Source: Auanema rhodensis (taxonomy: Eukaryota; Nematoda; Chromadorea; Rhabditida; Rhabditidae). Taken from it: 64,000 bases of DNA. The notes beneath the pieces were generated by a model, which had not been told where the DNA came from, did not search any database, and saw only the letters and a program-made list of their open reading frames with translations. Position 1 is the first letter of the stretch; the number at the start of each line of letters is the position of its first letter. This document shows positions 10,739 to 24,641 of the stretch, one piece after another. The stretch spans positions 4,402,001 to 4,466,000 of the forward strand of contig OZ059896.1 in NCBI GenBank assembly GCA_964057225.1, in the 5' to 3' direction. The position numbers and the translations under genes are program-made.

Positions 10739-13700
10739 AAAGTTCACGTAAATTTCAAAGTCATGGTTACCATGAACCAATATCAATAAAAATTTGTGTT
10801 TAGACTAATATGGACATGGGGAATCTAATTTTGAAAACCGCATCTCTTTATCTTTCACGTGAAGCGAGTTACATACCAAGTGCACATCACGTGTACATTT
10901 AATTAGCATAAAGTAAAGTTCACGTAAATTTCAAAGTCATGGTTACCATGCACCAATATCAATAAAAATTTGTTTTTAGACTAATATGGACATGGGGAAT
11001 CTAATTTTGAAAATCGCATCTCTTTATCTTTCACGTGAAGCGAGTTACATACCAAGTGCACATCACGTGTACATTTAATTAGCATAAATTAAAGTTCACG
11101 TAAATTTCAAAGTCATGGTTACCATGAACCAATATCAATAAAAATTTGTTTTTAGACTAATATGGACATGGGGAATCTAATTTTGAAAACCGCATCTCTT
11201 TATCTTTCACGTGAAGCGAGTTACATACCAAGTGCACATCACGTGTACATTTAATTAGCATAAATTAAAGTTCACGTAAATTTCAAAGTCATGGTTACCA
11301 TGAACCAATATCAATAAAAATTTGTTTTTAGACTAATATGGACATGGGGAATCTAATTTTGAAAAACGCATCTCTTTATCTTACACGTGAAGCGAGTTAC
11401 ATACCAAGTGCACATCACGTGTACATTTAATTAGCATAAATTAAAGTTCACGTAAATTTCAAAGTCATGGTTACCATGCACCAATATTAATAAAAATTTG
11501 TTTTTAGACTAATATGGACATGGGGAATCTAATTTTGAAAACCGCATCTCTTTATCTTTCACGTGAAGCGAGTTACATACCAAGTGCACATCACGTGTAC
11601 ATTTAATTAGCATAAATTAAAGTTCACGTAAATTTCAAAGTCATGGTTACCATGCACCAATATCAATAAAAATTTGTTTTTAGACTAATATGGACATGGG
11701 GAATCTAATTTTGAAAACCGCATCTCTTTATCTTTCAAGTGAAGCGAGTTACATACCAAGTGCACATCACGTGTACATTTAATTAGCATAAATTAAAGTT
11801 CACGTAAATTTCAAAGTCATGGTTACCATGCACCAATATCAATAAAAATTTGTTTTTAGACTAATATGAACATGGGGAATCTAATTTTGAAAACCGCATC
11901 TCTTTATCTTTCACGTGAAGCGAGTTACATACCAAGTGCACATAACGTGTACATTTAATTAGCATAAATTAAAGTTCACGTAAATTTCAAAGTCATGGTT
12001 ACCATGAACCAATATCAATAAAAATTTGTTTTCAGACTAATTTGGACATGGGGAATCTAATTTTGAAATTCGCATCTCTTTATCTTTCAAGTGAAGCGAG
12101 TTACATACCAAGTGCACATCACGTGTACATTTAATTAGCATAAATTAAAGTTCACGTAAATTTCAAAGTCATGGTTACCATGAACCAATATCAATAAAAA
12201 TTTGTTTTTAAACTAATATGGACATGGGGAATCTAATTTTGAAAACCGCATCTCTTTATCTTTCACGTGAAGCGAGTTACATACCTAGTGCACATCACGT
12301 GTACATTTAATTAGCATAAATTAAAGTTCACGTAAATTTCAAAGTCATGGTTACCATGAACCAATATCAATAAAAATTTCTTTTTAGACTAATATGGACA
12401 TGGGGAATCTAATTTTGAAAATCGCATCTCTTTATCTTTCACGTGAAGCGAGTTACATACCAAGTGCACATCACGTGTACATTTAATTAGCATAAATTAA
12501 AGTTCACGTAAATTTCAAAGTCATGGTTACCATGAACCAATATCAATAAAAATTTGTGTTTAGACTAATATGGACATGGGGAATCTAATTTTGAAAACCG
12601 CATCTCTTTATCTTTCACGTGAAGCGAGTTACATACCAAGTGCACATCACGTGTACATTTAATTAGCATAAAGTAAAGTTCACGTAAATTTCAAAGTCAT
12701 GGTTACCATGCACCAATATCAATAAAAATTTGTTTCTAGACTAATATGGACATGGGGAATCTAATTTTGAAAATCGCATCTCTTTATCTTTCACGTGAAG
12801 CGAGTTACATACCAAGTGCACATCACGTGTACATTTAATTAGCATAAATTAAAGTTCACGTAAATTTCAAAGTCATGGTTACCATGAACCAATATCAATA
12901 AAAATTTGTTTTTAGACTAATATGGACATGGGGAATCTAATTTTGAAAACCGCATCTCTTTATCTTTCACGTGAAGCGAGTTACATACCAAGTGCACATC
13001 ACGTGTACATTTAATTAGCATAAATTAAAGTTCACGTAAATTTCAAAGTCATGGTTACCATGAACCAATATCAATAAAAATTTGTGTTTAGACTAATATG
13101 GACATGGGGAATCTAATTTTGAAAACCGCATCTCTTTATCTTTCACGTGAAGCGAGTTACATACCAAGTGCACATCACGTGTACATTTAATTAGCATAAA
13201 GTAAAGTTCACGTAAATTTCAAAGTCATGGTTACCATGCACCAATATCAATAAAAATTTGTTTCTAGACTAATATGGACATGGGGAATCTAATTTTGAAA
13301 ATCGCATCTCTTTATCTTTCACGTGAAGCGAGTTACATACCAAGTGCACATCACGTGTACATTTAATTAGCATAAATTAAAGTTCACGTAAATTTCAAAG
13401 TCATGGTTACCATGAACCAATATCAATAAAAATTTGTTTTTAGACTAATATGGACATGGGGAATCTAATTTTGAAAACCGCATCTCTTTATCTTTCACGT
13501 GAAGCGAGTTACATACCAAGTGCACATCACGTGTACATTTAATTAGCATAAATTAAAGTTCACGTAAATTTCAAAGTCATGGTTACCATGCACCAATATC
13601 AATAAAAATTTGTTTTTAGACTAATATGAACATGGGGAATCTAATTTTGAAAACCGCATCTCTTTATCTTTCAAGTGAAGCGAGTTACATACCAAGTGCA

Positions 13701-14434
13701 CATCACGTGTACATTTAATTAGCATAAATTAAAGTTCACGTAAATTTCAAAGTCATGGTTACCATGCACCAATATCAATAAAAATTTGTTTTTAGACTAA
13801 TATGGACATGGGGAATCTAATTTTGAAAACCGCATCTCTTTATCTTTCACGTGAAGCGAGTTACATACCAAGTGCACATCACGTGTACATTTAATTAGCA
13901 TAAATTAAAGTTCACGTAAATTTCAAAGTCATGGTTACCATGCACCAATATCAATAAAAATTTGTTTTTAGACTAATATGAACATGGGGAATCTAATTTT
14001 GAAAACCGCATCTCTTTATCTTTCACGTGAAGCGAGTTACATACCAAGTGCACATAACGTGTACATTTAATTAGCATAAATTAAAGTTCACGTAAATTTC
14101 AAAGTCATGGTTACCATGCACCAATATCAATAAAAATTTCTTTTTAGACTAATATGGACATGGGGAATCTAATTTTGAAAATCGCATCTCTTTATCTTTC
14201 ACGTGAAGCGAGTTACATACCTAGTGCACATCACGTGTACATTTAATTAGCATAAATTAAAGTTCACGTAAATTTCAAAGTCATGGTTACCATGAACCAA
14301 TATCAATAAAAATTTCTTTTTAGACTAATATGGACATGGGGAATCTAATTTTGAAAATCGCATCTCTTTATCTTTCACGTGAAGCGAGTTACATACCAAG
14401 TGCACATCACGTGTACATTTAATTAGCATAAATT
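10739..14434. repeat. HOR copy 2, expanded to 21 monomers (3,696 bp)
   Basis: The monomers at 10739-13026 match copy 1 one for one at 3,168-bp offset. The order is then interrupted by three extra monomers (13027-13554), and the remaining five (13555-14434) match 9859-10738 at 3,696-bp offset. The copy therefore equals copy 1 plus a three-monomer insertion. Confidence 0.87.
13027..13554. repeat. 3-monomer duplication inside HOR copy 2 (528 bp)
   Basis: These three monomers (T60G+T175G; C62+C100T; consensus) repeat the preceding three at 12499-13026 base for base as far as I can read. This small tandem duplication explains the change from an 18- to a 21-monomer unit. Confidence 0.88.
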
Positions 14435-16722
14435 AAAGTTCACGTAAATTTCAAAGTCATGGTTACCATGAACCAATATCAATAAAAATTTGTGTTTAGA
14501 CTAATATGGACATGGGGAATCTAATTTTGAAAACCGCATCTCTTTATCTTTCACGTGAAGCGAGTTACATACCAAGTGCACATCACGTGTACATTTAATT
14601 AGCATAAAGTAAAGTTCACGTAAATTTCAAAGTCATGGTTACCATGCACCAATATCAATAAAAATTTGTTTTTAGACTAATATGGACATGGGGAATCTAA
14701 TTTTGAAAATCGCATCTCTTTATCTTTCACGTGAAGCGAGTTACATACCAAGTGCACATCACGTGTACATTTAATTAGCATAAATTAAAGTTCACGTAAA
14801 TTTCAAAGTCATGGTTACCATGAACCAATATCAATAAAAATTTGTTTTTAGACTAATATGGACATGGGGAATCTAATTTTGAAAACCGCATCTCTTTATC
14901 TTTCACGTGAAGCGAGTTACATACCAAGTGCACATCACGTGTACATTTAATTAGCATAAATTAAAGTTCACGTAAATTTCAAAGTCATGGTTACCATGAA
15001 CCAATATCAATAAAAATTTGTTTTTAGACTAATATGGACATGGGGAATCTAATTTTGAAAAACGCATCTCTTTATCTTACACGTGAAGCGAGTTACATAC
15101 CAAGTGCACATCACGTGTACATTTAATTAGCATAAATTAAAGTTCACGTAAATTTCAAAGTCATGGTTACCATGCACCAATATTAATAAAAATTTGTTTT
15201 TAGACTAATATGGACATGGGGAATCTAATTTTGAAAACCGCATCTCTTTATCTTTCACGTGAAGCGAGTTACATACCAAGTGCACATCACGTGTACATTT
15301 AATTAGCATAAATTAAAGTTCACGTAAATTTCAAAGTCATGGTTACCATGCACCAATATCAATAAAAATTTGTTTTTAGACTAATATGGACATGGGGAAT
15401 CTAATTTTGAAAACCGCATCTCTTTATCTTTCAAGTGAAGCGAGTTACATACCAAGTGCACATCACGTGTACATTTAATTAGCATAAATTAAAGTTCACG
15501 TAAATTTCAAAGTCATGGTTACCATGCACCAATATCAATAAAAATTTGTTTTTAGACTAATATGAACATGGGGAATCTAATTTTGAAAACCGCATCTCTT
15601 TATCTTTCACGTGAAGCGAGTTACATACCAAGTGCACATAACGTGTACATTTAATTAGCATAAATTAAAGTTCACGTAAATTTCAAAGTCATGGTTACCA
15701 TGAACCAATATCAATAAAAATTTGTTTTCAGACTAATTTGGACATGGGGAATCTAATTTTGAAATTCGCATCTCTTTATCTTTCAAGTGAAGCGAGTTAC
15801 ATACCAAGTGCACATCACGTGTACATTTAATTAGCATAAATTAAAGTTCACGTAAATTTCAAAGTCATGGTTACCATGAACCAATATCAATAAAAATTTG
15901 TTTTTAAACTAATATGGACATGGGGAATCTAATTTTGAAAACCGCATCTCTTTATCTTTCACGTGAAGCGAGTTACATACCTAGTGCACATCACGTGTAC
16001 ATTTAATTAGCATAAATTAAAGTTCACGTAAATTTCAAAGTCATGGTTACCATGAACCAATATCAATAAAAATTTCTTTTTAGACTAATATGGACATGGG
16101 GAATCTAATTTTGAAAATCGCATCTCTTTATCTTTCACGTGAAGCGAGTTACATACCAAGTGCACATCACGTGTACATTTAATTAGCATAAATTAAAGTT
16201 CACGTAAATTTCAAAGTCATGGTTACCATGAACCAATATCAATAAAAATTTGTGTTTAGACTAATATGGACATGGGGAATCTAATTTTGAAAACCGCATC
16301 TCTTTATCTTTCACGTGAAGCGAGTTACATACCAAGTGCACATCACGTGTACATTTAATTAGCATAAAGTAAAGTTCACGTAAATTTCAAAGTCATGGTT
16401 ACCATGCACCAATATCAATAAAAATTTGTTTCTAGACTAATATGGACATGGGGAATCTAATTTTGAAAATCGCATCTCTTTATCTTTCACGTGAAGCGAG
16501 TTACATACCAAGTGCACATCACGTGTACATTTAATTAGCATAAATTAAAGTTCACGTAAATTTCAAAGTCATGGTTACCATGAACCAATATCAATAAAAA
16601 TTTGTTTTTAGACTAATATGGACATGGGGAATCTAATTTTGAAAACCGCATCTCTTTATCTTTCACGTGAAGCGAGTTACATACCAAGTGCACATCACGT
16701 GTACATTTAATTAGCATAAATT
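14435..16722. repeat. HOR copy 3, truncated after 13 monomers
   Basis: This copy matches copy 2 at 3,696-bp offset through the T60G (16195), C62 (16371) and consensus (16547) monomers. At 16723 the order jumps to a C37+T46 monomer in place of the expected A75+A120 type. The truncation point falls at a monomer boundary or inside a conserved stretch and cannot be placed more finely. Confidence 0.82.
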
Positions 16723-18482
16723 AAAGTTCACGTAAATTTCAAAGTCATGGTTACCATGCACCAATATTAATAAAAATTTGTTTTTAGACTAATATGGACA
16801 TGGGGAATCTAATTTTGAAAACCGCATCTCTTTATCTTTCACGTGAAGCGAGTTACATACCAAGTGCACATCACGTGTACATTTAATTAGCATAAATTAA
16901 AGTTCACGTAAATTTCAAAGTCATGGTTACCATGCACCAATATCAATAAAAATTTGTTTTTAGACTAATATGAACATGGGGAATCTAATTTTGAAAACCG
17001 CATCTCTTTATCTTTCACGTGAAGCGAGTTACATACCAAGTGCACATAACGTGTACATTTAATTAGCATAAATTAAAGTTCACGTAAATTTCAAAGTCAT
17101 GGTTACCATGAACCAATATCAATAAAAATTTGTTTTCAGACTAATTTGGACATGGGGAATCTAATTTTGAAATTCGCATCTCTTTATCTTTCAAGTGAAG
17201 CGAGTTACATACCAAGTGCACATCACGTGTACATTTAATTAGCATAAATTAAAGTTCACGTAAATTTCAAAGTCATGGTTACCATGAACCAATATCAATA
17301 AAAATTTGTTTTTAAACTAATATGGACATGGGGAATCTAATTTTGAAAATCGCATCTCTTTATCTTTCACGTGAAGCGAGTTACATACCAAGTGCACATC
17401 ACGTGTACATTTAATTAGCATAAATTAAAGTTCACGTAAATTTCAAAGTCATGGTTACCATGAACCAATATCAATAAAAATTTGTTTTTAGACTAATATG
17501 GACATGGGGAATCTAATTTTGAAAACCGCATCTCTTTATCTTTCACGTGAAGCGAGTTACATACCAAGTGCACATCACGTGTACATTTAATTAGCATAAA
17601 TTAAAGTTCACGTAAATTTCAAAGTCATGGTTACCATGCACCAATATTAATAAAAATTTGTTTTTAGACTAATATGGACATGGGGAATCTAATTTTGAAA
17701 ACCGCATCTCTTTATCTTTCACGTGAAGCGAGTTACATACCAAGTGCACATCACGTGTACATTTAATTAGCATAAATTAAAGTTCACGTAAATTTCAAAG
17801 TCATGGTTACCATGCACCAATATCAATAAAAATTTGTTTTTAGACTAATATGAACATGGGGAATCTAATTTTGAAAACCGCATCTCTTTATCTTTCACGT
17901 GAAGCGAGTTACATACCAAGTGCACATAACGTGTACATTTAATTAGCATAAATTAAAGTTCACGTAAATTTCAAAGTCATGGTTACCATGAACCAATATC
18001 AATAAAAATTTGTTTTCAGACTAATTTGGACATGGGGAATCTAATTTTGAAATTCGCATCTCTTTATCTTTCAAGTGAAGCGAGTTACATACCAAGTGCA
18101 CATCACGTGTACATTTAATTAGCATAAATTAAAGTTCACGCAAATTTCAAAGTCATGGTTACCATGAACCAATATCAATAAAAATTTGTTTTTAAACTAA
18201 TATGGACATGGGGAATCTAATTTTGAAAACCGCATCTCTTTATCTTTCACGTGAAGCGAGTTACATACCTAGTGCACATCACGTGTACATTTAATTAGCA
18301 TAAATTAAAGTTCACGTAAATTTCAAAGTCATGGTTACCATGAACCAATATCAATAAAAATTTCTTTTTAGACTAATATGGACATGGGGAATCTAATTTT
18401 GAAAATCGCATCTCTTTATCTTTCACGTGAAGCGAGTTACATACCAAGTGCACATCACGTGTACATTTAATTAGCATAAATT
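16723..18482. repeat. 5-monomer tandem repeat (2 x 880 bp)
   Basis: The order C37+T46, A75+A150, C63+T99+T100, A65, then a fifth monomer occurs at 16723 and again at 17603. The copies differ at the fourth monomer (17251 is a hybrid, see separate entry; 18131 is normal with T140 and a private T11C) and at the fifth (17427 consensus; 18307 G58C). It is built from HOR members and sits at the right end of the HOR domain. Confidence 0.78.
17251..17426. repeat. Hybrid monomer: A65 type left, C100T type right
   Basis: It carries A65, normally followed by C100 and T140, but switches to T100 and A140. The next monomer is the consensus type that follows C100T monomers. The simplest reading is an exchange between bases 66 and 99 joining an A65/T140 monomer to a C100T monomer. 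Two independent point changes are the alternative. Confidence 0.6.
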
Positions 18483-19714
18483 AAAGTTCACGTAAATTTC
18501 AAAGTCATGGTTACCATGAACCAATATCAATAAAAATTTGTGTTTAGACTAATATGGACATGGGGAATCTAATTTTGAAAACCGCATCTCTTTATCTTTC
18601 ACGTGAAGCGAGTTACATACCAAGTGCACATCACGTGTACATTTAATTAGCATAAAGTAAAGTTCACGTAAATTTCAAAGTCATGGTTACCATGCACCAA
18701 TATCAATAAAAATTTGTTTTTAGACTAATATGGACATGGGGAATCTAATTTTGAAAATCGCATCTCTTTATCTTTCACGTGAAGCGAGTTACATACCAAG
18801 TGCACATCACGTGTACATTTAATTAGCATAAATTAAAGTTCACGTAAATTTCAAAGTCATGGTTACCATGAACCAATATCAATAAAAATTTGTTTTTAGA
18901 CTAATATGGACATGGGGAATCTAATTTTGAAAACCGCATCTCTTTATCTTTCACGTGAAGCGAGTTACATACCAAGTGCACATCACGTGTACATTTAATT
19001 AGCATAAATTAAAGTTCACGTAAATTTCAAAGTCATGGTTACCATGCACCAATATTAATAAAAATTTGTTTTTAGACTAATATGGACATGGGGAATCTAA
19101 TTTTGAAAACCGCATCTCTTTATCTTTCACGTGAAGCGAGTTACATACCAAGTGCACATCACGTGTACATTTAATTAGCATAAATTAAAGTTCACGTAAA
19201 TTTCAAAGTCATGGTTACCATGCACCAATATCAATAAAAATTTGTTTTTAGACTAATATGGACATGGAGAATCTAATTTTGAAAACCGCATCTCTTTATC
19301 TTTCACGTGAAGCGAGTTACATACCAAGTGCACATCACGTGTACATTTAATTAGCATAAATTAAAGTTCACGTAAATTTCAAAGTCATGGTTACCATGCA
19401 CCAATATCAATAAAAATTTGTTTTTAGACTAATATGGACATGGGGAATCTAATTTTGAAAACCGCATCTCTTTATCTTTCACGTGAAGCGAGTTACATAC
19501 CAAGTGCACATCACGTGTACACTTAATTAGCATAAATTAAAGTTCACGTAAATTTCAAAGTCATGGTTACCATGCACCAATATCAATAAAAATTTGTTTT
19601 TAGACTAATATGGACATGGGGAATCTAATTTTGAAAACCGCATCTCTTTATCTTTCAAGTGAAGCGAGTTACATACCAAGTGCACATCACGTGTACATTT
19701 AATTAGCATAAATT
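18483..19714. repeat. Right flanking 7-monomer segment, copy of 5283-6514
   Basis: It has the same seven-type order as 5283-6514 at an offset of 13,200 bp. The next monomer (19715) starts the 12-monomer HOR, so this segment links two domains. Its last three types (A82, C160, A120) recur again at 20947-21474. Confidence 0.75.
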
Positions 19715-21826
19715 AAAGTTCACGTAAATTTCAAAGTCATGGTTACCATGCACCAATATTAATAAAAATTTGTTTTTAAACTAATATGGACATGGGGAAT
19801 CTAATTTTGAAAACCGCATCTCTTTATCTTTCACGTGAAGCGAGTTACATACCAAGTGCACATCACGTGTACATTTAATTAGCATAAATTAAAGTTCACG
19901 TAAATTTCAAAGTCATGGTTACCATGAACCAATATCAATAAAAATTTGTTTTTAGACTAATATGGACATGGGGAATCTAATTTTGAAAATCGCATCTCTT
20001 TATCTTTCACGTGAAGCGAGTTACATACCAAGTGCACATCACGTGTACATTTAATTAGCATAAATTAAAGTTCACGTAAATTTCAAAGTCATGGTTACCA
20101 TGAACCAATATCAATAAAAATTTGTTTTTAGACTAATATGGACATGGGGAATCTAATTTTGAAAAACGCATCTCTTTATCTTACACGTGAAGCGAGTTAC
20201 ATACCAAGTGCACATCACGTGTACATTTAATTAGCATAAATTAAAGTTCACGTAAATTTCAAAGTCATGGTTACCATGCACCAATATTAATAAAAATTTG
20301 TTTTTAGACTAATATGGACATGGGGAATCTAATTTTGAAAACCGCATCTCTTTATCTTTCACGTGAAGCGAGTTACATACCAAGTGCACATCACGTGTAC
20401 ATTTAATTAGCATAAATTAAAGTTCACGTAAATTTCAAAGTCATGGTTACCATGCACCAATATCAATAAAAATTTGTTTTTAGACTAATATGGACATGGG
20501 GAATCTAATTTTGAAAACCGCATCTCTTTATCTTTCACGTGAAGCGAGTTACATACCAAGTGCACATCACGTGTACACTTAATTAGCATAAATTAAAGTT
20601 CACGTAAATTTCAAAGTCATGGTTACCATGCACCAATATCAATAAAAATTTGTTTTTAGACTAATATGGACATGGGGAATCTAATTTTGAAAACCGCATC
20701 TCTTTATCTTCCAAGTGAAGCGAGTTACATACCAAGTGCACATCACGTGTACATTTAATTAGCATAAATTAAAGTTCACGTAAATTTCAAAGTCATGGTT
20801 ACCATGCACCAATATCAATAAAAATTTGTTTTTAGACTAATATGGACATGGGGAATCTAATTTTGAAAATCGCATCTCTTTATCTTTCACGTGAAGCGAG
20901 TTACATACCAAGTGCACATCACGTGTACATTTAATTAGCATAAATTAAAGTTCACGTAAATTTCAAAGTCATGGTTACCATGCACCAATATCAATAAAAA
21001 TTTGTTTTTAGACTAATATGGACATGGAGAATCTAATTTTGAAAACCGCATCTCTTTATCTTTCACGTGAAGCGAGTTACATACCAAGTGCACATCACGT
21101 GTACATTTAATTAGCATAAATTAAAGTTCACGTAAATTTCAAAGTCATGGTTACCATGCACCAATATCAATAAAAATTTGTTTTTAGACTAATATGGACA
21201 TGGGGAATCTAATTTTGAAAACCGCATCTCTTTATCTTTCACGTGAAGCGAGTTACATACCAAGTGCACATCACGTGTACACTTAATTAGCATAAATTAA
21301 AGTTCACGTAAATTTCAAAGTCATGGTTACCATGCACCAATATCAATAAAAATTTGTTTTTAGACTAATATGGACATGGGGAATCTAATTTTGAAAACCG
21401 CATCTCTTTATCTTTCAAGTGAAGCGAGTTACATACCAAGTGCACATCACGTGTACATTTAATTAGCATAAATTAAAGTTCACGTAAATTTCAAAGTCAT
21501 GGTTACCATGCACCAATATCAATAAAAATTTGTTTTTAGACTAATATGGACATGGGGAATCTAATTTTGAAAACCGCATCTCTTTATCTTTCACGTGAAG
21601 CGAGTTACATACCAAGTGCACATCACGTGTACATTTAATTAGCATAAATTAAAGTTCACGTAAATTTCAAAGTCATGGTTACCATGCACCAATATCAATA
21701 AAAATTTGTTTTTAGACTAATATGAACATGGGGAATCTAATTTTGAAAACCGCATCTCTTTATCTTTCACGTGAAGCGAGTTACATACCAAGTGCACATA
21801 ACGTGTACATTTAATTAGCATAAATT
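19715..21826. repeat. 12-monomer HOR copy 1 (2,112 bp)
   Basis: Twelve monomers beginning with a C37+T46+A65 type (19715), then C100T, A100+A117, C37+T46, C160, and a private C117+A120 type (20595), then C100T, A82, C160, A120, C37 consensus, and A75+A150. The rare C117+A120 pair near 20711 recurs at 22823, exactly 2,112 bp later. Confidence 0.85.
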
Positions 21827-23058
21827 AAAGTTCACGTAAATTTCAAAGTCATGGTTACCATGCACCAATATTAATAAAAATTTGTTTTTAAACTAATATG
21901 GACATGGGGAATCTAATTTTGAAAACCGCATCTCTTTATCTTTCACGTGAAGCGAGTTACATACCAAGTGCACATCACGTGTACATTTAATTAGCATAAA
22001 TTAAAGTTCACGTAAATTTCAAAGTCATGGTTACCATGAACCAATATCAATAAAAATTTGTTTTTAGACTAATATGGACATGGGGAATCTAATTTTGAAA
22101 ATCGCATCTCTTTATCTTTCACGTGAAGCGAGTTACATACCAAGTGCACATCACGTGTACATTTAATTAGCATAAATTAAAGTTCACGTAAATTTCAAAG
22201 TCATGGTTACCATGAACCAATATCAATAAAAATTTGTTTTTAGACTAATATGGACATGGGGAATCTAATTTTGAAAAACGCATCTCTTTATCTTACACGT
22301 GAAGCGAGTTACATACCAAGTGCACATCACGTGTACATTTAATTAGCATAAATTAAAGTTCACGTAAATTTCAAAGTCATGGTTACCATGCACCAATATT
22401 AATAAAAATTTGTTTTTAGACTAATATGGACATGGGGAATCTAATTTTGAAAACCGCATCTCTTTATCTTTCACGTGAAGCGAGTTACATACCAAGTGCA
22501 CATCACGTGTACATTTAATTAGCATAAATTAAAGTTCACGTAAATTTCAAAGTCATGGTTACCATGCACCAATATCAATAAAAATTTGTTTTTAGACTAA
22601 TATGGACATGGGGAATCTAATTTTGAAAACCGCATCTCTTTATCTTTCACGTGAAGCGAGTTACATACCAAGTGCACATCACGTGTACACTTAATTAGCA
22701 TAAATTAAAGTTCACGTAAATTTCAAAGTCATGGTTACCATGCACCAATATCAATAAAAATTTGTTTTTAGACTAATATGGACATGGGGAATCTAATTTT
22801 GAAAACCGCATCTCTTTATCTTCCAAGTGAAGCGAGTTACATACCAAGTGCACATCACGTGTACATTTAATTAGCATAAATTAAAGTTCACGTAAATTTC
22901 AAAGTCATGGTTACCATGCACCAATATCAATAAAAATTTGTTTTTAGACTAATATGGACATGGGGAATCTAATTTTGAAAATCGCATCTCTTTATCTTTC
23001 ACGTGAAGCGAGTTACATACCAAGTGCACATCACGTGTACATTTAATTAGCATAAATT
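21827..23058. repeat. 12-monomer HOR copy 2, first seven monomers only
   Basis: The monomers at 21827-22883 repeat 19715-20771 at 2,112-bp offset. At 23059 the order leaves the HOR with a consensus A37 monomer that also carries a single-base deletion, so the copy is cut short. Confidence 0.83.
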
Positions 23059-23233
23059 AAAGTTCACGTAAATTTCAAAGTCATGGTTACCATGAACCAA
23101 TATCAATAAAAATTTGTTTTTAGACTAATATGGACATGGGGAATCTAATTTTGAAAACCGCATCTCTTTATCTTTCACGTGAAGCGAGTTACATACCAAG
23201 TGCACATACGTGTACATTTAATTAGCATAAATT
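23059..23233. repeat. 175-bp length variant, C150 deleted
   Basis: The usual CATCACGTG reads CATACGTG, with the base lost between 23207 and 23208. The loss removes the third CACGTG core in this monomer, while the site-2 palindrome remains intact. It is distinct from the T-run deletion class found further right, and occurs once. Confidence 0.85.
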
Positions 23234-24641
23234 AAAGTTCACGTAAATTTCAAAGTCATGGTTACCATGCACCAATATCAATAAAAATTTGTTTTTAGAC
23301 TAATATGGACATGGGGAATCTAATTTTGAAAATCGCATCTCTTTATCTTTCACGTGAAGCGAGTTACATACCAAGTGCACATCACGTGTACATTTAATTA
23401 GCATAAATTAAAGTTCACGTAAATTTCAAAGTCATGGTTACCATGAACCAATATCAATAAAAATTTGTTTTTAGACTAATATGGACATGGGGAATCTAAT
23501 TTTGAAAACCGCATCTCTTTATCTTTCACGTGAAGCGAGTTACATACCAAGTGCACATCACGTGTACATTTAATTAGCATAAATTAAAGTTCACGTAAAT
23601 TTCAAAGTCATGGTTACCATGAACCAATATCAATAAAAATTTGTTTTTAGACTAATATGGACATGGGGAATCTAATTTTGAAAACCGCATCTCTTTATCT
23701 TTCACGTGAAGCGAGTTACATACCAAGTGCACATCACGTGTACATTTAATTAGCATAAATTAAAGTTCACGTAAATTTCAAAGTCATGGTTACCATGCAC
23801 CAATATCAATAAAAATTTGTTTTTAGACTAATTTGGACATGGGGAATCTAATTTTGAAAACCGCATCTCTTTATCTTTCAAGTGAAGCGAGTTACATACC
23901 AAGTGCACATCACGTGTACATTTAATTAGCATAAATTAAAGTTCACGTAAATTTCAAAGTCATGGTTACCATGCACCAATATTAATAAAAATTTGTTTTT
24001 AGACTAATATGGACATGAGGAATCTAATTTTGAAAACCGCATCTCTTTATCTTTCACGTGAAGCGAGTTACATACCAAGTGCACATCACGTGTACATTTA
24101 ATTAGCATAAATTAAAGTTCACGTAAATTTCAAAGTCATGGTTACCATGAACCAATATCAATAAAAATTTGTTTTTAGACTAATATGGACATGGGGAATC
24201 TAATTTTAAAAACCGCATCTCTTTATCTTTCAAGTGAAGCGAGTTACATACCAAGTGCACATCACGTGTACATTTAATTAGCATAAATTAAAGTTCACGT
24301 AAATTTCAAAGTCATGGTTACCATGCACCAATATCAATAAAAATTTGTTTTTAGACTAATTTGAACATGGGGAATCTAATTTTGAAAACCGCATCTCTTT
24401 ATCTTTCAAGTGAAGCGAGTTACATACCAAGTGCACATCACGTGTACATTTAATTAGCATAAATTAAAGTTCACGTAAATTTCAAAGTCATGGTTACCAT
24501 GCACCAATATTAATAAAAATTTGTTTTTAGACTAATATGGACATGGGAAATCTAATTTTGAAAATCGCATCTCTTTATCTTTCACGTGAAGCGAGTTACA
24601 TACCAAGTGCACATCACGTGTACATTTAATTAGCATAAATT
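23234..24641. repeat. Eight monomers with scattered private changes
   Basis: They include T72+A120 (23762), G81A (23938), G95A+A120 (24114), T72+A75+A120 (24290) and G83A+C100T (24466). The order is not repeated as a block. The T72+A75+A120 type becomes common at 28.7-34.3 kb. Confidence 0.65.
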
